DNA of 64,000 nt, taken from NCBI GenBank assembly GCA_900315175.1, contig OMYA01000003.1:1-64000 (forward strand), given 5' to 3'. The notes below the pieces were generated by a model. The model searched no databases and was not told the DNA's origin. It was given only the letters and a program-made list of their open reading frames with translations. This document shows, one piece after another, positions 47,501-53,674 of the stretch (within the stretch, counting starts at the first letter, position 1; the number at the start of each line of letters is the position of its first letter). Made by a program: the position numbers and the translations under genes. Source of the stretch: an uncultured Bacteroidales bacterium. GTDB taxonomy: Bacteria > Bacteroidota > Bacteroidia > Bacteroidales > F082.

Positions 47501-47508
47501 CAAAGATA
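47501..47508 (-). promoter_or_regulatory. -7 box of ftsY
   Basis: TATCTTTG followed by CA on the minus strand, 14 nt upstream of the ATG. Confidence 0.65.
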
Positions 47509-47519
47509 ATGTTTTTTTT

Positions 47520-47650
47520 CGACAGGATTTCCTTTTTTTATTAGACAGGATTAACAAGATTTACAAGATAATTAGTCTTCCATATTAAATAAACAAAAAT
47601 CCTGTTTATCTTGTTAATCCTGTCTTATCTTTTATCCCGTCCATCCTGTC
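47520..47650. repeat. GACAGGATT-family repeats with perfect inverted copy
   Basis: AGACAGGATTAACAAGAT (47543-47560) and ATCTTGTTAATCCTGTCT (47608-47625) are exact reverse complements over 18 bp; a further partial copy ends at 47650 (CATCCTGTCTAAA). The family also appears at 5880, 11639 and 19449. Confidence 0.75.
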
Positions 47651-47657
47651 TAAACCT

Positions 47658-47688
47658 CAAAAAGCTCTCCCGCCGAAACGGGAAAGCT
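47658..47688 (-). terminator. Terminator of rpmG-DUF4295
   Basis: On the minus strand AGCTTTCCCG / CGGGAGAGCT with loop TTTCGG, followed by TTTTT. Confidence 0.85.
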
Positions 47689-47714
47689 ATTCTAAATCAA
47701 TTCAAAAAACTATA

Positions 47715-47867
47715 TTAGTTCTTTGCGATGAATTCCTGTGCCTGGTCAATCGGAACGATAGTCTCTTCAAAATAGTAAGCACCAGTCTTCTCTGATTTCT
47801 TCATTTTGATGACCTTTGTATATTCCTTACCAGCTGTGTGCAATGATGCAACTACCTTCTTTGCCAT
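47715..47867 (-). CDS. DUF4295 small protein
   Basis: 50 aa: begins MAKKVVASLHTAGKEYTKVI and ends DQAQEFIAKN. It matches the small basic DUF4295 family that Bacteroidota carry next to rpmG. Function unproven; its size, charge and position suggest a ribosome-associated factor. It begins 10 nt after the rpmG stop. Confidence 0.9.
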   Translation of the reverse strand: MAKKVVASLHTAGKEYTKVIKMKKSEKTGAYYFEETIVPIDQAQEFIAKN

Positions 47868-47877
47868 ATCCTAAATC

Positions 47878-48066
47878 TTATTTAATTTCTTTGTGAAGAG
47901 TCATTTTCTTGAGGATTGGGTTGTATTTCATGAGTTCCAATCTCTCTGGGGTGTTCTTCTTGTTCTTCGTTGTAACGTAACGAGAAGTTCCCGGGATGCC
48001 TGTTGCCTTTTGCTCTGTGCACTCCAAAATCACTTGTACGCGTGCGTCTTTAACTTTCTTTGACAT
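47878..48066 (-). CDS. rpmG: 50S ribosomal protein L33
   Basis: 62 aa, Bacteroidota-type L33 ([39 protein letters not shown]). The zinc CxxC pairs are absent, so this is the zinc-independent form. In many Bacteroidota rpmB lies immediately upstream; here it does not, and rpmG has its own promoter. Confidence 0.95.
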   Translation of the reverse strand: MSKKVKDARVQVILECTEQKATGIPGTSRYVTTKNKKNTPERLELMKYNPILKKMTLHKEIK

Positions 48067-48094
48067 ATCTTATTCCTTTCAAATTTTCGGACTG

Positions 48095-48102
48095 CAAAAA
48101 TA
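48095..48102 (-). promoter_or_regulatory. -7 box of rpmG-DUF4295
   Basis: TATTTTTG followed by CAG on the minus strand, 28 nt upstream of the ATG. Confidence 0.65.
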
Positions 48103-48191
48103 CATATTTTTTTAATACCTTACAATATTTTTAAGCCAAAAATTTAGAAAATTTTTAACAATATTATCTATTTGATTATCAATTGGTTAAA

Positions 48192-49892
48192 TTATTCTTT
48201 GTTGATAATCTTATTGACAACCTCAAGAATTTCAGCCTCTTTCTTAATGGCAGCGGCCTCAATCTTTGCGCCATCGGCGACGATTTTGTCGGCAAATGCT
48301 CTGTCCTTAAGTCCAGCAGCGTTGATTTTCACGTTGAGATATGCGCCCATGACGGCACTTCTGCAGCATAAAGCACCCACTCCGGCGTCTGACACTGATG
48401 CAGGATTGCCTGTCTTTGCCATCGCCTCGACGATCTCGAACGCCTCAAATGCAACGTTCATGGTCTTGAACGGCACCTTAGTAGCATATTGTGAGGCTAA
48501 CTCAAGGGCTTCCATACGTGCAGCCTTGTCGGCGTCGGTCTTCTTAGGCATCTGCAATGCGGCCATGATTTTGTTGAATGCGTTGGTGTCTTCGTCAACC
48601 AAGTCAAGTAATTGATCCTTAAGGATTTGACCTTTTTCTGCGACTTTCGAGAACTCTTCCCAGCGCTCATCCCAACCTGGCTTGTGTGATGACAGGTTAG
48701 CCACCATCGTTGCCAATGCTGCGCCGAGAGCGCCCATGTAGGCTGATATTGAGCCGCCGCCTGGTGCCGGGCTCTCGCTGGCTGTCTCGTTGGCAAAGCC
48801 TGTGCATGTCATGTCGACGAGCTTCTTCTGTGTCATGTCTTCAATCAAGAACTCGATGACTTTCTCTTTCGGGTTGAATGGCTTCAAATCGTCGAGGCCC
48901 ATCGACTTGATGGCAATCTTCATGATTTCGTCCTCGCTGACGCCCAGTGAACGCTGCTGTTTTGCAAGATAATACTTGCCAGCGTCGATGAGCACCTTCT
49001 TAGGAATCAAACCGACGATCTCGCAGCCTGTCACACGCACTCCGCGAGCTGCGGCCTTAGCGCACACTTCGTCGAAGCAGACGTGCACCGGTGACACGTT
49101 GATGTTGGTGATGTTCATCGACACCTGAGCGATGCCGTATTCCTCGATGAACCATCCGATAGCCTTGGTGCTCTTCAGAGTGCCAGGAATCATGATGGTA
49201 TTGCCGTTCTCGTCTTTCATCGGCTTGTCGGTGACCTTCGGTCCCACTCTCTTCGGACGGCCTTTCTCGCGGACGTCGAAAGCGATGGCGTTGGCGCGGC
49301 GTGTCGAAGTGGTGTTGAGGTTATAGTTGATGGCGATGAGGAAGTCGCGGGCTCCGACCTGTGTTGCGCCGGTCTGTGCCACATGCTCGTTCCACTCGTT
49401 AGGACCGAAATCAGGTTTCCATTCCTCGGTGCCGAGACGGCTCGACAGTGATTCATATTCGCCTGTACGGCAATAAGCCAAGTTTTTACGTTTTGGCTGG
49501 AAAGCGGCCTCTTCGTAGCAGTAAATCGGGATGTTGAGTTCTTCGCCGAAGCGTTTTGCGAGGTTACGGGCGTAAACCACCACCTCATCCATTGTGATGT
49601 TTGAAATTGGGATGAGTGGGCATACGTCTGTTGCACCCTGACGTGGGTGGTCGCCGTGGTGGTTGCGCATGTCGATGAGCTCGGCAGCCTTCTTCACCAC
49701 GCGGAATGCGGCTTCGCACACATTCTCAGGCTCGCCCACAAAGGTGATGACGGTACGGTTTGTCGTCGCACCCGGGTCAACGTCCAACAATTTCACTCCT
49801 TCGACCTTCTCGATCTCGGCTGTCACCTGGTTGATGATGTTCATATCGCGACCTTCGCTGATATTAGGAACACATTCGATAAGTTGTTTCAT
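48192..49892 (-). CDS. ftcD: Glutamate formimidoyltransferase / formiminotetrahydrofolate cyclodeaminase fusion
   Basis: 566 aa bifunctional enzyme. The N-terminal formiminotransferase starts MKQLIECVPNISEGRDMNII and contains MRNHHGDHPRQGATDVCPLIP. The C-terminal cyclodeaminase domain (from about residue 345) contains SESPAPGGGSISAYMGALGAALATMVANL. It moves the formimino group from formiminoglutamate to tetrahydrofolate and then releases ammonia: the last step of histidine breakdown. hutI is in the window but 10 kb away; hutH and hutU are not seen. Confidence 0.95.
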   Translation of the reverse strand: MKQLIECVPNISEGRDMNIINQVTAEIEKVEGVKLLDVDPGATTNRTVITFVGEPENVCEAAFRVVKKAAELIDMRNHHGDHPRQGATDVCPLIPISNITMDEVVVYARNLAKRFGEELNIPIYCYEEAAFQPKRKNLAYCRTGEYESLSSRLGTEEWKPDFGPNEWNEHVAQTGATQVGARDFLIAINYNLNTTSTRRANAIAFDVREKGRPKRVGPKVTDKPMKDENGNTIMIPGTLKSTKAIGWFIEEYGIAQVSMNITNINVSPVHVCFDEVCAKAAARGVRVTGCEIVGLIPKKVLIDAGKYYLAKQQRSLGVSEDEIMKIAIKSMGLDDLKPFNPKEKVIEFLIEDMTQKKLVDMTCTGFANETASESPAPGGGSISAYMGALGAALATMVANLSSHKPGWDERWEEFSKVAEKGQILKDQLLDLVDEDTNAFNKIMAALQMPKKTDADKAARMEALELASQYATKVPFKTMNVAFEAFEIVEAMAKTGNPASVSDAGVGALCCRSAVMGAYLNVKINAAGLKDRAFADKIVADGAKIEAAAIKKEAEILEVVNKIINKE

Positions 49893-49947
49893 GATGTATA
49901 TTTTTATTTGTTATATTATTTTCGACGAATGATATAAATTCAAACCG

Positions 49948-49955
49948 CAAAGTTA
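49948..49955 (-). promoter_or_regulatory. -7 box of ftcD
   Basis: TAACTTTG followed by CGG on the minus strand, 55 nt upstream of the ATG. Confidence 0.6.
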
Positions 49956-50015
49956 CAACTTTTATCTAAAAGATGAGAGAAAAAAGATAAAAGAGTAAAG
50001 AGTAGAGATTAAAAC

Positions 50016-50079
50016 GCCAACTTTGGTAATAAAAATCGGCCAACTTTGGTAATAAAAATCGGTCAACTTTGGAAATGGA
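50016..50079 (+). repeat. 23-bp tandem repeat upstream of the AAA ATPase gene
   Basis: Unit GCCAACTTTGGTAATAAAAA then TCG, two perfect copies (50016-50061) and a third partial copy GTCAACTTTGGAAATGG. CCAACTTTGG is itself nearly palindromic. Spacing of about two helical turns and position just upstream of the -7 box suggest operator sites. Confidence 0.7.
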
Positions 50080-50092
50080 ATGATTTTTTTAT

Positions 50093-50100
50093 TATTTTTG
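50093..50100 (+). promoter_or_regulatory. -7 box of the AAA/DUF4143 gene
   Basis: TATTTTTG followed by CAG, 19 nt before the ATG at 50120; the tandem operators lie immediately upstream. Confidence 0.65.
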
Positions 50101-50119
50101 CAGCGAAAAACGACATGAC

Positions 50120-51394
50120 ATGAGAGAGTACAAACAAAGAATTGCCGACAAAATGTTGCAAAAAAAGCTTGAGGGGACTGGGGCTGTTCTGATAGAGGGT
50201 CCGAAATGGTGTGGAAAAACCACAACTGCAGAGCAGCAGGCCAACAGCATTGTTTATATGGACGACATCACCAGCGATGTCAACTGGAAACAGATGGCTT
50301 CCATCAATCCCCAAAGTGTTCTTGATGGTCCGACACCACATCTGATTGACGAATGGCAGATTGCTCCACAATTGTGGGATGCCGTACGTTTTCAGGTGGA
50401 CCACAGGGATGAAGATGGCCAGTTTATTCTTACAGGTTCCGCCGTCCCACCCAAAACCGATGAAATAAACCACACGGGCACTGGCAGGATTTCATGGCTC
50501 ACCATGCGCCCTATGAGCTTGTGGGAATCGGGCGATTCTAATGGCGAGGTCAGTCTGGGGGAACTTTTCAAGAAGTCTGACGCTTTGTTGGCCAAGAATC
50601 AGCTTTCGTTAGAAGACATCGCATATCTCACATGTCGTGGCGGCTGGCCGAGAGCTGTAATGCAAAAGAGAGACATCGCACTTGGCAGGGCGTTCGACTA
50701 TTATGATGCTGTTGTGAAATATGATATTTCAAGGGTTGATGATGTGAAAAGGGATGCTGAGCGCACAAAAAGAATCATGCGCTCTTATGCGAGGCACCAG
50801 GGAACACAGACTCCGATAAGCGTTATCGCTGACGACATTCGCGCCAACGATATTGACTCCATTGACGACAAAACCGTTTATTCTTACATATCAGCATTGA
50901 AAAAGATTTTTGTTATTGAAGACATGGAGGCTTGGAATCCCAACATCCGCTCCAAAACGGCAATCCGCACGTCTGACAACCGATATTTCGTGGATCCGTC
51001 GATAGCGACTGCCGCTTTAGGACTTGGTCCTGATGATTTGATGAACGACCTGAACACTTTCGGTCTGTTATTTGAGACTTTGTGTGTGCGTGATTTGCGC
51101 GTTTTTGCCGACGCTCTCGACGGACATGTTTACCATTATCGCGACAAGAACGGCTTGGAGTGCGATGCTGTGGTGCATCTTCGCAACGGTTCATACGGTC
51201 TGATAGAAATAAAACTTGGTGGAGACGAGTTGATTAGCAATGGCATAGCGTCACTAAAAGCCCTAACATCGAAAATCGACACCAACCGGATGAAAGAGCC
51301 TTCATTCAGGATGGTATTGACGGCTGTGGGAAAATTCGCATACAGGCAAGAAGACGGGATATTTATTGTTCCTATCGGATGCTTGAAGGATTAG
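50120..51394 (+). CDS. AAA ATPase with DUF4143 domain
   Basis: 424 aa. Walker A GPKWCGKT (residues 27-34), Walker B-like PHLIDEWQ, sensor ILTGSAVPP, then a C-terminal DUF4143 part with RYFVDPSIATAALG, FGLLFETLCVRDLRVFA and a nuclease-like YHYRDKNGLECDAVVHLRNG...LIEIKLGG core. That core carries the D-x(n)-E-x-K pattern of PD-(D/E)XK folds. This is a widespread family of unknown physiological role, sometimes linked to mobile DNA or toxin-antitoxin function. Single gene with operator-like repeats. Confidence 0.88.
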   Translation: MREYKQRIADKMLQKKLEGTGAVLIEGPKWCGKTTTAEQQANSIVYMDDITSDVNWKQMASINPQSVLDGPTPHLIDEWQIAPQLWDAVRFQVDHRDEDGQFILTGSAVPPKTDEINHTGTGRISWLTMRPMSLWESGDSNGEVSLGELFKKSDALLAKNQLSLEDIAYLTCRGGWPRAVMQKRDIALGRAFDYYDAVVKYDISRVDDVKRDAERTKRIMRSYARHQGTQTPISVIADDIRANDIDSIDDKTVYSYISALKKIFVIEDMEAWNPNIRSKTAIRTSDNRYFVDPSIATAALGLGPDDLMNDLNTFGLLFETLCVRDLRVFADALDGHVYHYRDKNGLECDAVVHLRNGSYGLIEIKLGGDELISNGIASLKALTSKIDTNRMKEPSFRMVLTAVGKFAYRQEDGIFIVPIGCLKD

Positions 51395-51423
51395 ATATTT
51401 TGATGTGTTCGGTCCATTCGGAT

Positions 51424-51485
51424 AGTGTAAATAAAACTATGTCAAGCTACATTAAAAAGTGGAACGACACAGCTTGATTTACACT
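51424..51485. terminator. Hairpin between convergent genes
   Basis: AGTGTAAAT ... CAAGCT and AGCTTG ATTTACACT are complementary, giving a two-part stem. No long T-run, so termination is likely but not certain. Confidence 0.5.
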
Positions 51486-51500
51486 CTTCTCAAAATAATA

Positions 51501-52592
51501 CTATTTGTTTTCTTTCAAGCGCCGGTCTATATGGGCGAAGATTTTCTTGTAGGCAGGACAGAGAAAGGTCTTGTGACGGAAATCGCCAGAGGCAAGGAAT
51601 CCATCGTGCAGGCAGCCGCCGTGGCAGATATGGTACCAGTGGCAGTCCTTGCATCCGCTTGCAGCGATGTACTCGGTGCGTCTATAGGTTTCGGTCTTTT
51701 TGATGCGGGACAGAATATCGGCAAGTGGCTCTTTATGCAGGTTTCCGTATGAATATTGAAGCAAATCGTCGTCGCAGAAACGACCACAAGGCATTACATC
51801 GCCTGTTGGAGTAATGGCAAGGAAGTTATCCTGACAGTTCTTAGTAAACATGCAGCCTGTAGGCTTGCCTGTGGCAATATTGCTGGCTATTTCTACAAAA
51901 TTCGATTCGGTTATCTTGCCATCATGATCATCAAACCAAAGGTCGAACAGTTCTATAGCCATCTGGGCATACTCGTCGGGGGTGATGCCATAATCATCCA
52001 TATTGTTCTGCGCCTCGCCGGAACAGAACAAGGGATTGAACTTAAAGCCCAGACACTCGTCCCGCATGAATCGGTAGAGTTCGGCGATGTGACCTTGATG
52101 CTTCTTGCTGCCTACCACTATGCAGCCTATCCGCATACCGCGTTCCTTGCAGCGGCGGTAGTTGGCGATGATGCGCTCAAAGGTAGGCTGTCCGTGGATA
52201 TCCACACGCTGCTGATCGTGGACAGCCCGTGTGCCGTCCAACGAGAAGCCCACATGCACGTCGTATTGCAGGAAGAGGTCAATCCATTTGTCTGTTACCA
52301 GCGACAGGTTGGTCTGCATAGAATTCTGTACATCGCATCCTGCCAGTTCCTGCTCCATATAGGCCCATATCTCGCGGTAGTTGTCGATTCCCCACAGCAT
52401 CGGTTCCCCGCCATGCCAGATTATGGTGAGTTTCCTGCGGGGCTTATCCTGCATCAGCGACTTCAACTGTGCGACTATCTGTTTGGCGAAATCGATATCA
52501 AACAGCTGTGTCTGCTGCTTGGTTTCATTGCTCAGATAGCAGTATTTGCAGCGAAAGTTACATGAATAAGTAGGTTTTATGATAAGAATCAT
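51501..52592 (-). CDS. Radical SAM/SPASM protein, candidate peptide maturase
   Basis: 363 aa. Radical SAM motif at the very N-terminus: TYSCNFRCKYCYLS (Cys11, Cys15, Cys18). IIWHGGEPMLWG and VGFSLDGTRAVHDQQRV are the second and third family motifs of the anSME/peptide-maturase group. The C-terminal third is a SPASM domain with many cysteines (GCMFTKNC, MPCGRFC, SGCKDCHWYHICHGGCLHD, FLCP) for auxiliary clusters. Such enzymes modify sulfatases or ribosomal peptides. No sulfatase is near, but a 59-aa peptide with Ser-Asp-Tyr repeats is encoded at the front of the same gene row, so a peptide substrate is my inference. Confidence 0.85.
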   Translation of the reverse strand: MILIIKPTYSCNFRCKYCYLSNETKQQTQLFDIDFAKQIVAQLKSLMQDKPRRKLTIIWHGGEPMLWGIDNYREIWAYMEQELAGCDVQNSMQTNLSLVTDKWIDLFLQYDVHVGFSLDGTRAVHDQQRVDIHGQPTFERIIANYRRCKERGMRIGCIVVGSKKHQGHIAELYRFMRDECLGFKFNPLFCSGEAQNNMDDYGITPDEYAQMAIELFDLWFDDHDGKITESNFVEIASNIATGKPTGCMFTKNCQDNFLAITPTGDVMPCGRFCDDDLLQYSYGNLHKEPLADILSRIKKTETYRRTEYIAASGCKDCHWYHICHGGCLHDGFLASGDFRHKTFLCPAYKKIFAHIDRRLKENK

Positions 52593-52646
52593 ATCAGTTA
52601 ATCAAAAAATATTCCTTCTTCTAAATAGAATCATATTCATTTTATT

Positions 52647-53288
52647 TCACTCCATTTCGTCGTAATATAACTGATGATTCACCCGTTTAATATGATCATA
52701 CCCTTCTATAAAAGAACCTTTCATTATATTTCTTTTTTTAAATATCTTAGTAGGAAAATAGATTCTCGCACCTGTAATCATATTAATTGCACTAACTTTC
52801 ACCTTTATCACAATATCCTTCATTAGCAAATTGTAAATACTAGGATTTGCCGAGTTCACTCTAATTGGGGATACAGTCTTGAGATCAATATGGCTTGATG
52901 TATATTTAATAACAAGTTCCCTATCTTTCGCTTCTCGCGGTTCACTCAAACTTAATAATTGTCTTCTTCCTAAATCAATCGAATTCATTTCGCATATAAG
53001 GTTCTCGTATTCATCTTCAAAACGCATATCAACAATTATATTTGAAGCATTGGCTATTTGAGATTGATTAATTATTTTCACTGACAATTCATCATTATTT
53101 ATTCCTATCTCATCACAAATGTGAAGCGACAGTTTCTTACGCAATATATCCTCTTGTCTTTGTTTTTCCTCATCTTTTCGCCTAATATCCTCCTGTTCTT
53201 TATCCTTTTTTCTAAGAATCAGATTAACCACAATTGGTAGTGTTGCACCGCTAATAGCAGTAATCACCATTTCAAAAATAGCATCCAT
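52647..53288 (-). CDS. Membrane-anchored coiled-coil protein of unknown function
   Basis: 213 aa. Residues 5-25 form one membrane helix (EMVITAISGATLPIVVNLIL). A charged coiled coil follows (RKKDKEQEDIRRKDEEKQRQ, then EDILRKK, residues 26-53). The remaining roughly 160 residues are a soluble alpha/beta domain (LHICDEIGINNDELSVKIIN, ASNIIVDMRFEDEYENLI, ISPIRVNSANPS-like segments). No family recognised. It starts 12 nt after the stop of the 59-aa peptide gene and ends 54 nt before the radical SAM gene, so the three are probably one transcript. It could be a transporter accessory or an immunity factor; neither is shown. Confidence 0.75.
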   Translation of the reverse strand: MDAIFEMVITAISGATLPIVVNLILRKKDKEQEDIRRKDEEKQRQEDILRKKLSLHICDEIGINNDELSVKIINQSQIANASNIIVDMRFEDEYENLICEMNSIDLGRRQLLSLSEPREAKDRELVIKYTSSHIDLKTVSPIRVNSANPSIYNLLMKDIVIKVKVSAINMITGARIYFPTKIFKKRNIMKGSFIEGYDHIKRVNHQLYYDEME

Positions 53289-53300
53289 AATAATCGAATA

Positions 53301-53480
53301 TTAAAGTGAATATTCTTCAGACCAACTATATGATTCGTTATAAATAATGTCGTCATAATCGCTGTAATCGCTATAGTCACTATGGTTATTATCTTGAAAG
53401 TACAGGGAACCCTTACCATGTTTAGATTGGATGCGTTCTCTGATTGCCTTTTGGGCATACGTTGTTTCTTTTATTTCCAT
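53301..53480 (-). CDS. Candidate precursor peptide with Ser-Asp-Tyr repeats, 59 aa
   Basis: Begins MEIKETTYAQKAIRERIQSK, a charged, probably helical leader-like half, then HGKGSLYFQDNN. The C-terminal half is dominated by Ser, Asp and Tyr: HSDYSDYSDYDD, IIYNESYSWSEEYSL. Aromatic residues recur every three residues in the SDY units and as WSE. Three-residue aromatic units of this kind are substrates of several radical SAM/SPASM enzymes that form cyclophane links; applying that here is inference. It is the first gene of the row leading to the radical SAM gene. The ORF and its ending are clear; expression and function are not. Confidence 0.6.
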   Translation of the reverse strand: MEIKETTYAQKAIRERIQSKHGKGSLYFQDNNHSDYSDYSDYDDIIYNESYSWSEEYSL

Positions 53481-53491
53481 ATTGATTTTAA

Positions 53492-53608
53492 TCAGTTTAA
53501 ATTATTACGATAAAAGTACTCCCATTGTCCGCCATACAAATAATATGTAGATTTCAAACCTAAATCCAAATTAAATCTATTACCGAGGATTAATCCTACA
53601 TCTGACAT
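53492..53608 (-). pseudogene. Beta-barrel-like ORF fragment, 38 codons
   Basis: Reads MSDVGLILGNRFNLDLGLKS, then TYYLYGGQWEYFYRNNLN and a stop. The alternating pattern and aromatic ends look like two strands of an outer-membrane barrel. A stop lies just upstream in frame and no start signal is seen. It is either a gene remnant or a very small gene. It covers the region where the promoter of the peptide cluster should lie. Confidence 0.35.
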
Positions 53609-53624
53609 ACAAATCTATTTTATA

Positions 53625-53665
53625 AACTCCCTCAAAACTTGTTAAACAGAGGTTTTGAGGGAGTT
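53625..53665 (-). terminator. Strong hairpin after the repeat lipoprotein gene
   Basis: 14-bp perfect stem AACTCCCTCAAAAC / GTTTTGAGGGAGTT with a 13-nt loop, just after the stop at 53675. Followed by TATAAAAT, not a pure T-run. Confidence 0.65.
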
Positions 53666-53674
53666 ACATTACAT

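Noticed and set aside
53264..53458. 64-aa hydrophobic frame overlapping the candidate peptide gene
   Set aside because: It lies in another frame across the peptide ORF and the start of the 213-aa gene; no promoter or ribosome site, while the 59-aa frame fits the operon spacing.
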